9,226 nucleotides of DNA, taken from contig JBLINP010000191.1 in the NCBI GenBank assembly GCA_047639415.1, forward strand, positions 1 to 9,226, written 5' to 3'. Positions 1 to 6,670 of this stretch are shown piece after piece; within the stretch, counting starts at the first letter, position 1, and every line of letters begins with the position of its first letter. Made by a program: the position numbers and the translations under genes. The notes below the pieces were generated by a model. It did no database searches. It had not been told where the DNA came from and saw only the letters and a program-made list of their open reading frames with translations. The stretch comes from OFTM34 sp047639415. GTDB taxonomy: Bacteria; Planctomycetota; UBA1135; GCA-002686595.

Positions 1-1175
1 CGCGCGAGCCTGCGCGCCATCTCGATCGTTTTCTGAATGCCTTCCGCGGTGTCGTGCGGGAAAGCGATTACGACGAAACAGGTCACGTTGAGCTTGTTCT
101 TGACCGAAGCGCGGGCGGCGTCCATCAACGCCTCCGTCTTCATCTGCTTCTTGATGAGCTTGCGAGTCTCTTCGCTGCCACTTTCGGGCGCGAAGGCCAG
201 CGAACGGCCGTTGGTCAAGTTGAGCAGGTTCGCGACTTCGTCATCAATCACTTCACAGCGCGTTCCCGACGGGAACTGCCAGTGGACGTTGAGATTGCGC
301 TCGAGCAGCTCGTTGCAAAACTCGATGATCCAATCGCGCTTGAGAATGGCGGTCAGATCTTGGAAGGGGAAGTTCGTGGCGCCGTACTTCTCCTTGTAAT
401 GCTGCATCTCGTCCACGACATCTTTGGCATCACGGGCATACCAACGTGTGGTCCACATGCGAGCCGACGAGCAGTACGTGCACTGGTAGGGACAACCGCG
501 CGTGGCGAGAATCGGAATCGTCTTGCCTTGATTGAGCCCGTTGATGAACTCGTGCTCGTTGTACGTGTCGATGTCGATCAGATCCCAAGCGGGCCAAGCG
601 ATCGTGTTGACATCTTTGTTTCGCGGGCGATTGCCGATGGAACGCATCGGCGTGCCGTCAGCGTGGCGATACCAAATGCTAGCGATGCCTTCGATCGTTT
701 CCGGCAGACTGCCAGCTTCGATGGCGTCGAAAATGTCAACAGCGCCCTCTTCGCCTTCGCTCAACACGATGTAATCGAGCGGCGATTGCTCCATCGAGAG
801 CTGCGGCAATCCAGAGAAGTGTTCACCGCCGCAGACGATGGGCTTGTCGGGAAAAGCCGCTTTCATCTTTTGAATCAGCTCGCGCACCAAGGGCCACGAG
901 AAGGTCCACATGTTCGTGACGCCAAAAGCTTCGGCTTCCGGATCCAACTGTTCGACAATTTGATCGGTCGTCAAGCCGAGCACGAAGAGCTGTTTCTTGC
1001 TGCCTTCGGTAACCTGGTCGGGCGCTTCGGCGACTGCATCGAGCAGAGAAACCTCATGTCCAGCTTCGCGCAGACTCGCGGCGATGTATCCAAGGCCCAA
1101 TGGGAGGCTCGGACGCAACGCGGTCATCGCGTGGACGTTGAGGTAAAGGGGCGGGTGGATCAGTTGGAGCTTCAT
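1..1175 (-). CDS. B12-binding-domain radical SAM protein (partial, 3' end outside window)
   Basis: The visible 391 residues show the classic two-part layout of cobalamin-binding radical SAM enzymes. Residues 1-155 form a Rossmann-like B12-binding domain: it opens MKLQLIHPPLYLN, continues with PLGLGYIAASLREAGHEV (25-42), and has CGGEHFSG (115-122) and VLSEGEEGA (137-145). The radical SAM core follows, with the cluster motif C228-x3-C232-x2-C235 in ATRGCPYQCTYCSS, then the SAM-domain signatures APESGSEETRKLIKK (329-343) and VVIAFPHDT (368-376). Such proteins use SAM cleavage at a 4Fe-4S cluster and typically methylate or rearrange unactivated carbons in lipids, cofactors or natural products. 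The substrate cannot be told from this sequence. The B12 domain lacks an evident DxHxxG (LDAVAEAP stands there), so base-off histidine ligation is not supported; this is common in the family. The ATG at 1175 was chosen because the fold begins directly with it; the frame stays open upstream and no strong Shine-Dalgarno is present. The C-terminus lies beyond base 1. Confidence 0.93.
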   Translation of the reverse strand, partial: MKLQLIHPPLYLNVHAMTALRPSLPLGLGYIAASLREAGHEVSLLDAVAEAPDQVTEGSKKQLFVLGLTTDQIVEQLDPEAEAFGVTNMWTFSWPLVRELIQKMKAAFPDKPIVCGGEHFSGLPQLSMEQSPLDYIVLSEGEEGAVDIFDAIEAGSLPETIEGIASIWYRHADGTPMRSIGNRPRNKDVNTIAWPAWDLIDIDTYNEHEFINGLNQGKTIPILATRGCPYQCTYCSSARMWTTRWYARDAKDVVDEMQHYKEKYGATNFPFQDLTAILKRDWIIEFCNELLERNLNVHWQFPSGTRCEVIDDEVANLLNLTNGRSLAFAPESGSEETRKLIKKQMKTEALMDAARASVKNKLNVTCFVVIAFPHDTAEGIQKTIEMARRLA

Positions 1176-1194
1176 TGGTGCGCGTCAATCAGTC

Positions 1195-1228
1195 CTGGTC
1201 TTCGGCATTTCGTACGTACTAAGACCAG
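1195..1228 (-). promoter_or_regulatory. 8-bp inverted repeat upstream of the radical SAM gene
   Basis: CTGGTCTT at 1195-1202 is matched exactly by AAGACCAG at 1221-1228, with 18 bases between that include the self-complementary CGTACG. The element ends 19 bases before the radical SAM start codon. It could be a dimeric-repressor operator or a hairpin in the leader transcript. No regulator gene is visible nearby, and no function can be assigned. Confidence 0.35.
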
Positions 1229-1250
1229 TGAGTAGGCCAGCATACCCGCG

Positions 1251-1284
1251 ATTTTCGCGCCTGGCGCCGGATTTCGCGCCCTGG
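1251..1284. repeat. Short near-identical direct repeat in intergenic gap
   Basis: ATTTTCGCGCCTGG (1251-1264) and ATTTCGCGCCCTGG (1271-1284) are near copies in the same orientation, starting 20 bases apart. A weaker third copy, ATTTGCGTCGTCCTGG, lies at 1301-1316. They sit in the 192-base gap between the radical SAM start and the FG-GAP stop, upstream of the radical SAM gene. They could be tandem protein-binding sites about two helical turns apart, or GC-rich low-complexity sequence. Confidence 0.3.
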
Positions 1285-1317
1285 GAGGGGTTCCACCGAA
1301 ATTTGCGTCGTCCTGGG

Positions 1318-1342
1318 GCGGGTCGGGCGAAAACCGACTCGC
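1318..1342 (-). terminator. Possible hairpin terminator after the FG-GAP gene (no U-tract)
   Basis: Read on the minus strand, GCG-A-GTCGG / CCGAC-C-CGC pairs as a nine-position stem with one mismatch around a seven-base TTTTCGC loop. It begins 25 bases after the FG-GAP stop codon. There is no following T-run, so it is not a canonical intrinsic terminator and may only stabilise the 3' end of the transcript. Confidence 0.3.
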
Positions 1343-1367
1343 TTGGGGGCTTCACGGCGCGCGTGGC

Positions 1368-4319
1368 TCAGTCACATTCCATAAGGAGAATTACGAGGTC
1401 GCTGAAGCCGAAACCAGCAGAGACCAGGTCCGGGCGTCCATCATTGTTCAGGTCCCCGGTGGCTATCGCGCTGATCGTGCCCCCTGTCGCGAATCGATTG
1501 GGTGTGCTCAAGACGGGTCCGATCTGCTGCTCGTGGATGGAGAGCAAATTCCGCGTAGTGAAGCTCGTGACCAAAATTTCATGATTCCCATCGGAGTCCA
1601 AATCAGCGATTTCGAAGGCGCTCGCCTCTTCGATTATGAACTCGTCACCCAACTCGAAGTCAGCACCGCCTTGATTGAGTATGACTCCAAAGGTCGGCCC
1701 CATACTGAGAACCACCCTTTGACTCGCCACCAGATCCAAGAGGCCATCGCCGTTCCAATCAGCGACTCGAAGCTTGTCGACATCCCTGGAGGCAATGACT
1801 TCATCGGCGGTTGTAAAGTTGCCCATTCCGTCGCCCAGCTGGATGGAAACGCGTCGCTTACTCGGCGAAAAACCTTTGATGCCCACGACCACAGCCAGGT
1901 CTTGATCCCCGTCCTGGTCAAAGTCCGCATTCGTGACGGAGGTTATGAAAGACAATAGATCCAAGCGCACCGCGTCCGCGAAAGTGCCATCGCCATTGTT
2001 CGTCATCGTGAGCAAGTGCTGTTGCACACTGCTTCCAAAATCGTTTCCCACCGCGAGGTCAATGAAGCCGTCGTTGTTCCAGTCGCCAGCCGTCATATCT
2101 TCCGGGGTATCGATGTCTTGGGTAGAACTGAAAGTGGTCGAATAAGCAACCTGTTGGGCGTACGTACCGTCCCCCTGGTTCAACAAAACTGAAACCGCAT
2201 CTCCGTGACTGCACGCCGCTGCCAAATCCACAGCTCCATCTCCGTTCAAATCTGCCGAGATCAAGGCAACGGGGGATTGTTCAACCGGATAAATCGTCGG
2301 TGGCTCGAGAGCTCCGGTTCCGTTGCCTGCGTAGACGGCAATTTGGTCGCCGGCTGAATCCGCAGCCACCACGTCTAAATTGGCATCTCCGTTCAAATCT
2401 TCGATCAGAAGGTCTTCGGTAGCCTGGAATCCTGGATATTCGATTCGCGTCTTGAATCGGCCATCTCCACGATTGAACCAGGTTTGAACTACTTGATCGT
2501 TGCCGGTGTCAGCCAAAACGATGAAGTCGATGTCCGAGTCGTCATCGATGTCGGCAAAGGCTAAGCCCGAAGGTTCGTGCGGGAGCTCATAACGGCGGCT
2601 CTGTACGAAACCTCCCTGCTTATTGTTTCGGAAAAGCGCCATGCCGGCGTTTTTGCCTACGACAACGTCGACATACCCGTCTGAATCCCAATCTGTCGCG
2701 CCCATGCTTTCGACGCTGCGAAGTTCACCATTGGGAAGGGGGAAGCTAAAGACCCCGCCGCCGTTGTTGTTGTAAACCCAGATCGCTGAACTCGCGAACA
2801 GGATTTCATTATCTCCATCCAAGTCGACGTCTGCTATGTCGTACGCACCAATGCCTCCTAAAGCGGCAAAGTTCACCGCCGGATTGAAGTCGCCATTGCC
2901 CTTGTTGAAAAGCAGTTTTAAGGATTGTTCGGACTCGTTCGAGCGAACCACTTCGGGCAGGCCATCTCCGTCGAGGTCAGCAGAAGCAATTGGTCCGGCT
3001 GATCCCGTGTTGATGATCGAGGTGAACAGTTTCGTGAACTGACCGGTGCCGCCATTGATAAGAGTGAGGACGCGAGTTGGATTGAGGGCCGGAAAGAAGA
3101 AGGTCGATTGGTTGCCGACGCAAACGTCGAGGTCGCCATCGCCATCGAAGTCACGCAGGACGACGGTTTGCATTTGGCCTGGAAGACTTTGTTCGATTCG
3201 CGGGTCGAAGCTGCCATCTCCGCGATTTGCGAGAATTGAAATGCCTCCATCCGTAGGAGTGAAAATGGGCAATTCTTTATTGGCGACGATAATGTCGGGT
3301 GAACCGTTGCCAGTGAGGTCGCCAATAGCAATGTCGACTGGTTTAGCGCCCGATGGGTAGAGGCTCGGCACGTCAAACTTGCCATCGCCTGGATTCAAAC
3401 GGACTTGAACCAGATCCTGGAGGACAGACTGAAAAACTTCGCTCGTGCTGGTCACCATGTCCAGCGTTCCGTCGTTATCCAAGTCGGCCACCGCGGGGTT
3501 TGATGTGCTCGGTGCGCTGTAGGCACGTTGCGGATAATCGCAGTCTTCAAAGCTTCCCGTTCGAAACTCCAACCGATCGAAGGCGACCGTTTCGTTCGTG
3601 GTCAATTGAATCTCGAGCACGCTGTTCGCATCGAATCCAGCATCCTCGCTTGCGGTCGCCGTTGCATTCGCTCCCATCTGCGGATCCAAAGTTGAGAGAT
3701 CCAAGCGCATGAAGCTGGGTGGACTTTGCGCGCCGAAGCCGCCGGTAAAACCGCCCGGGACAAAGTAGGTACGTAGGCGCTCTTCCGAATCCACCAGCGA
3801 CACCGTCAGGTAGCCGGCCGGCTGATTTAGAGCAACCAGATCAATCGACGCGGGATACATGCGACTCGAGAAGTCGATGCTGACTCTTCCGCCGTTGGGA
3901 TCGGGAGTCGGGTTCTTATAGATCCCTTCGAGGGCGAAACCCGGCGACAAATCGTTTTGGAGGATCAGGAGATTTCCGGTGTCGACGATTAGTGCGGCAT
4001 CGGAGCCGTCGTCGTTTGGTCCGCCGACTGTCGAATCGAAAACAGCCAGACCCGCGTTGCTGCCTCTCGATCGCAGGCCAATGACTTGCGCGTATTCGTG
4101 ACCAAATAGCTTGCGTCCGTTCGTAAACCCTTCGAACCCGACGACGAAGACACCGCTGTTGGGTTGAGTTATCGGGACCGGAGTTCCGCCAGTCAAGCTA
4201 GTGGACACTGCGATCTGCAGGAGAGGCGGTTGTTGGGCGAAACCTGCGAGAATCGGCAAGAGCAGAACGGTTGTGATGCACTTGAGGTCGAGGCGAGACG
4301 CCCGAATTTGATTTTTCAT
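1368..4319 (-). CDS. Secreted FG-GAP/VCBS-repeat protein with 14 calcium-loop blades
   Basis: This is a very large secreted or surface protein (983 aa from ATG 4319; 989 from an in-frame GTG at 4337). The positively charged N-terminus and the hydrophobic stretch CITTVLLLPILAGFA make a signal peptide, and MKNQIRASRL is the better-looking start. Counted from the GTG, residues 64-265 form a beta-rich domain without repeats. From 285 to the end there are 14 DxDxDGxxD-type loops: DLDNDGTLD 285, DLTGNGSPD 340, DFDGDGDLD 396, DLDGDGLPE 454, DVDLDGDNE 503, DWDSDGYVD 549, DIDDDSDID 596, DLNGDANLD 647, DLNGDGAVD 696, DWNNDGFID 752, DFDQDGDQD 805, DWNGDGLLD 860, DLDSDGNHE 912 and DLNNDGRPD 962. These repeat every 46-58 residues, as in integrin-alpha-like FG-GAP propellers, which bind Ca2+ and usually mediate adhesion or polymer binding. 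There is no C-terminal anchor, dockerin or sorting signal. The ligand is unknown. Confidence 0.93.
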   Translation of the reverse strand: MKNQIRASRLDLKCITTVLLLPILAGFAQQPPLLQIAVSTSLTGGTPVPITQPNSGVFVVGFEGFTNGRKLFGHEYAQVIGLRSRGSNAGLAVFDSTVGGPNDDGSDAALIVDTGNLLILQNDLSPGFALEGIYKNPTPDPNGGRVSIDFSSRMYPASIDLVALNQPAGYLTVSLVDSEERLRTYFVPGGFTGGFGAQSPPSFMRLDLSTLDPQMGANATATASEDAGFDANSVLEIQLTTNETVAFDRLEFRTGSFEDCDYPQRAYSAPSTSNPAVADLDNDGTLDMVTSTSEVFQSVLQDLVQVRLNPGDGKFDVPSLYPSGAKPVDIAIGDLTGNGSPDIIVANKELPIFTPTDGGISILANRGDGSFDPRIEQSLPGQMQTVVLRDFDGDGDLDVCVGNQSTFFFPALNPTRVLTLINGGTGQFTKLFTSIINTGSAGPIASADLDGDGLPEVVRSNESEQSLKLLFNKGNGDFNPAVNFAALGGIGAYDIADVDLDGDNEILFASSAIWVYNNNGGGVFSFPLPNGELRSVESMGATDWDSDGYVDVVVGKNAGMALFRNNKQGGFVQSRRYELPHEPSGLAFADIDDDSDIDFIVLADTGNDQVVQTWFNRGDGRFKTRIEYPGFQATEDLLIEDLNGDANLDVVAADSAGDQIAVYAGNGTGALEPPTIYPVEQSPVALISADLNGDGAVDLAAACSHGDAVSVLLNQGDGTYAQQVAYSTTFSSTQDIDTPEDMTAGDWNNDGFIDLAVGNDFGSSVQQHLLTMTNNGDGTFADAVRLDLLSFITSVTNADFDQDGDQDLAVVVGIKGFSPSKRRVSIQLGDGMGNFTTADEVIASRDVDKLRVADWNGDGLLDLVASQRVVLSMGPTFGVILNQGGADFELGDEFIIEEASAFEIADLDSDGNHEILVTSFTTRNLLSIHEQQIGPVLSTPNRFATGGTISAIATGDLNNDGRPDLVSAGFGFSDLVILLMECD

Positions 4320-4337
4320 GCCCGAGCGCGTGTTCAC

Positions 4338-4519
4338 GGCCTAGCGTTTCGGCTGATGGAATATCAACGTTCTCTCATTCACAACTCTCAGGGCGCGGGC
4401 GAAAAACCGCAACCCTTCTTAGTCAATCTCAGGGACCCATGAGCACTTGAAGTGCCTTGTGCTGGCCAGTTGTTACTCCTCCGCGTGCGCCAAGCTACCG
4501 ACCCCATTCTCGAACGGCT
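4338..4519. other. Intergenic region upstream of the FG-GAP gene
   Basis: These 182 bases hold the leader and presumed promoter of the FG-GAP gene, transcribed leftward, and the 3' flank of crcB. No convincing -35/-10 pair was found: a TTGACT on the minus strand (rc of AGTCAA at 4419-4424) has no good -10 partner. The notable element is the palindrome at 4443-4455, listed separately. No conserved coding frame is visible. Confidence 0.5.
4443..4455. promoter_or_regulatory. Perfect 13-base palindrome GCACTT-G-AAGTGC
   Basis: Two six-base arms flank a single central G, and a further GTGC follows at 4460-4463. The site lies about 125 bases upstream of the FG-GAP start and 65 bases beyond the crcB stop. 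A one-base loop cannot form a normal hairpin, so a protein-binding dyad is more plausible than an RNA structure. The binder is unknown. Confidence 0.35.
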
Positions 4520-4897
4520 TTATCCGAGCAGCGCTTTGGCCCCGGCCCAGCCGCCGACTACAGCGAGCAGTCCGAATACTACGTTCGCCGCAATGCTTGT
4601 GATCGCGGCCGCCCATTGATCGTTTTTTAGCAGCTCGATCGTCTCGAAGCCGAAGGTTGAGAAGGTCGTGAACGAACCGAGGAAGCCGACTCGCAGCAGC
4701 AATCGGACGTTGTCGGAGAACATCTGGCGATCTTCGATGCACCAAGCAAGGGCGCCGATCAGAAGGCAACCGAGCGCATTGACGACCAGCGTGCCGAGAG
4801 GAAATCCGCTGGAGCTCATTCGATGAGCGAATCCGGAGAGTCCGTATCTGGCGATCGCGCCCACGAAACCGCCCAATCCTATGGCGAGATAATTCAC
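4520..4897 (-). CDS. crcB: Fluoride ion channel CrcB/FluC
   Basis: The 125-residue product matches the usual length of CrcB/FluC, which forms dual-topology dimers in the inner membrane and lets toxic fluoride leave the cell. Diagnostic motifs are GGFVGAIARYGLS (9-21), PLGTLVVNALGCLLIGAL (33-50) with the pore-lining Asn40, and GFLGSFTTFSTFGFET (71-86), which carries the TTFST sodium site and the two phenylalanines (79 and 82) of the fluoride path. Four hydrophobic segments are seen at about 3-23, 33-53, 64-83 and 98-120. It starts with GTG at 4897, and the conserved N-terminal glycines follow at once, leaving little room for another start. It is transcribed divergently from the methyltransferase gene, and its leader carries the shared 13-base motif. 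I found no match to the fluoride riboswitch consensus upstream, although that riboswitch often precedes this gene. Confidence 0.97.
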   Translation of the reverse strand: MNYLAIGLGGFVGAIARYGLSGFAHRMSSSGFPLGTLVVNALGCLLIGALAWCIEDRQMFSDNVRLLLRVGFLGSFTTFSTFGFETIELLKNDQWAAAITSIAANVVFGLLAVVGGWAGAKALLG

Positions 4898-4902
4898 GAG
4901 TG

Positions 4903-4915
4903 GATGTTACGGCCC
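4903..4915 (-). repeat. Left arm of shared leader motif GGGCCGTAACATC (crcB side)
   Basis: On the minus strand this reads GGGCCGTAACATC followed by CACTC and the crcB GTG, leaving five bases to the start codon. It is an exact reverse complement of 5054-5066. The match continues as CAC beyond the 13 bases if a two-base TC insertion is allowed on the other side. Confidence 0.75.
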
Positions 4916-5053
4916 GAAATCTGGCGCAGGTACGAGTCGAGACTGAATTCCCGACGCGAGGCGCGATAAATTGGTTTCGTACGGCGGCTAAATCAAAAGT
5001 GAGGACGGTTTTTGGCCGGGAAGCAGCCTGTCTCCGTACCGCCCGCGACAAGA

Positions 5054-5066
5054 GGGCCGTAACATC
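5054..5066 (+). repeat. Right arm of shared leader motif GGGCCGTAACATC (methyltransferase side)
   Basis: GGGCCGTAACATC lies nine bases before the methyltransferase ATG and is followed by TCCACCACC. It has the same orientation relative to its gene as the left arm has to crcB. The arms are 138 bases apart, too far for an ordinary hairpin, so two copies of a leader or operator element is the simpler reading. Confidence 0.75.
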
Positions 5067-5075
5067 TCCACCACC

Positions 5076-6662
5076 ATGGGAATCTATACGCGCATGACAC
5101 GCGCCTGGCTCGACCAGCGCTACCGACAGACCGATGAAGCAGGCGTTTATTTAGCGCACCAACCGATTTACGGATTGGCCCATCCCGCCAGCGAGGGTTT
5201 TCACCTGACGCGTATGGCGCGCACCTTTCAGATCCTGAAAGTGCTCAATCGGTTGAGCTTCGAAAACGTTTTGGATGTGGGTGCGTCCGAAGGCTATCTG
5301 GGCTCCTTGGTGCGCGATTTATTCGGTGCTGAAGTTCTGGTTAGCGACCTCTCGACGGAGGCGGGTCATCGAGCCAATGAATTGTTTGGCTTGGAGGGTG
5401 TCGCATTCGACTGTGCGCGCTTTCCCTTCCGCGACGACGCTTTCGATCTTGTGATTTGCAGCGAGGTCATCGAACACGTCGAGTTCCCTGTGGATGTGAT
5501 GCTTGAGCTGGAGCGAGTTTCGGGCAAAGCGTTGGTGTTGACGACGGAAGAAGTGACGGGTGACGAAGCCGAGTTGATCGAGCATGCGAACAATCGTCGC
5601 AGCATGCCGCATGCCGAACGCAACTTGTTTCATATCGATAATATGAAGTTGTTGTACGGCGCTGATTGCGAATGCCGTTCCGAGTATTGCGGTTCACCGC
5701 CTGCGGATAGCGTGAGTCTCGACGAGGCCAAAGCTTGGATTCAAAGCGCGACCGACGTCGACCATTGGGATCCGAATGGTTTGGGCGTTGTGGCGATGGC
5801 GTTGTTTAACGGTGCGCAAAAGTGTGATCCGCGACTTCCGGAAGAACAGCTTCTCGAAGCCGTTTTGAAAGTCGCGCGCGAGCCTGAACCGATCGGCGCA
5901 CCGGGCGCAGTGACAATCGCAACCGACAAGCGCGACAGTTTTCGCGAGATGATGAGCTGTCCAGTGTGCAGCGGAAGACTGCGCTTCGCGGAGACGGATT
6001 CGGAACCGATCACGTGCGCCAATTGCAGTCGCGAGTACACGATCTTTGGCGGCGTCCCCGCGCTCTATGACGAGAGCGCTCCCGACCCCGATCCGATGGA
6101 CCTCGAAAGTCATCTGTGGGTTGAGAATGACGATGCCGAAAAGATCTCAGCAATTATGGAGTTGTATGACCGGTTGGAAATTCCGCCGGCGAACAAGGAT
6201 CTGTCGTGGAATTTCGAGGTGGCTGGGACGAAGGACGCCTGGATGCCGTGCGCCGAAATGGCCTTGCGGGAAGAAAACGGGAATGGCTCGGCGTGGTTGT
6301 CGAAGGGCGACGATCCCTGGATTGTGGGGCCGCTATTCGAGCTACCCGAATCCGAAGCGATAGCGATTACGATCGATATGCGAATCCACAATCCCGACTT
6401 TCCGGTCGATGCCGGCGTGGGACAGATCTATTGGATGGGCATGGGCGATCTGGCTTTCGAAGAGTCTCGTTCGATTCAGTTCTCGGTAGTCAATGATGGC
6501 GAGTATCACGAATATCAAGTCATGTTGAGCGAGCACGATCAGTGGCCGGCTTCCGGCGGACTTTGGTTGCGCGTTGATCCGGTCAACGGGCCGGCTGAAT
6601 TGGACCTGCGCACGATTAAGTTGAGCGTGGCCTCATCGGGCGGTAGCGAGGGCGGCTCGTAG
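5076..6662 (+). CDS. Methyltransferase with Trm112-like zinc ribbon and C-terminal beta-rich domain
   Basis: The 528-residue protein has three parts. Residues about 40-245 are a class I SAM-dependent methyltransferase: motif I is VLDVGASEGYLG (65-76), the acidic strand end is VLVSDLS (87-93), and the post-motif signature is DLVICSEVIEHV (124-135). Residues about 290-332 form a Cys4 ribbon, CPVC (295/298) and CANC (314/317), followed by IFGGVPALYD, resembling Trm112-family domains that partner methyltransferases. Residues about 375-518 are a beta-rich module ending in WLRVDPVNGPAELDLRTIKL, like carbohydrate-binding or jelly-roll domains. There is no signal peptide, so it should act in the cytoplasm. 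The acceptor is unknown; a sugar or surface-polymer precursor is a guess based on the last domain. ATG 5076 is used; ATG 5094 is an alternative. It heads the cluster, with only eight bases to the next start. Confidence 0.88.
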   Translation: MGIYTRMTRAWLDQRYRQTDEAGVYLAHQPIYGLAHPASEGFHLTRMARTFQILKVLNRLSFENVLDVGASEGYLGSLVRDLFGAEVLVSDLSTEAGHRANELFGLEGVAFDCARFPFRDDAFDLVICSEVIEHVEFPVDVMLELERVSGKALVLTTEEVTGDEAELIEHANNRRSMPHAERNLFHIDNMKLLYGADCECRSEYCGSPPADSVSLDEAKAWIQSATDVDHWDPNGLGVVAMALFNGAQKCDPRLPEEQLLEAVLKVAREPEPIGAPGAVTIATDKRDSFREMMSCPVCSGRLRFAETDSEPITCANCSREYTIFGGVPALYDESAPDPDPMDLESHLWVENDDAEKISAIMELYDRLEIPPANKDLSWNFEVAGTKDAWMPCAEMALREENGNGSAWLSKGDDPWIVGPLFELPESEAIAITIDMRIHNPDFPVDAGVGQIYWMGMGDLAFEESRSIQFSVVNDGEYHEYQVMLSEHDQWPASGGLWLRVDPVNGPAELDLRTIKLSVASSGGSEGGS

Positions 6663-6670
6663 TCGCATTT

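Larger units (their letters stand above)
4898..5075. promoter_or_regulatory. Divergent promoter region between crcB and the methyltransferase operon
   Basis: All promoters for crcB (leftward) and the four-gene cluster (rightward) should lie in these 178 bases. Good sigma-70 hexamers are not obvious. The best minus-strand pair is TTGATT (rc of 4991-4996) with TTTATC (rc of 4965-4970), at an over-long 20-base spacing. Neither gene has a purine-rich Shine-Dalgarno. The region is bordered by the two arms of a 13-base inverted repeat, and a smaller GTACGG/CCGTAC pair lies inside at 4979-4984 and 5034-5039. Confidence 0.6.

Noticed and set aside
54..1235. Long plus-strand open frame of 393 codons
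   Set aside because: It is antisense to the radical SAM gene, whose minus-strand product carries the CxxxCxxC motif and B12-domain signatures; the plus-strand product is low-complexity and Arg-rich with no family signature.
4473..5051. Minus-strand open frame of 192 codons overlapping crcB
   Set aside because: It covers crcB in another frame, is very Arg/Ser-rich and matches nothing, while the crcB frame has every diagnostic motif.
4900..5074. Small inserted element (MITE) bounded by the 13-base inverted repeat
   Set aside because: No target-site duplication is visible next to the arms, and both arms abut start codons, which fits leader elements better. Kept only as an alternative.
4898..5075. 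Fluoride riboswitch ahead of crcB
   Set aside because: The minus strand contains GGTGGAGATGTTACGG, but the conserved pseudoknot core and the downstream GCTGATG-type segment were not found.
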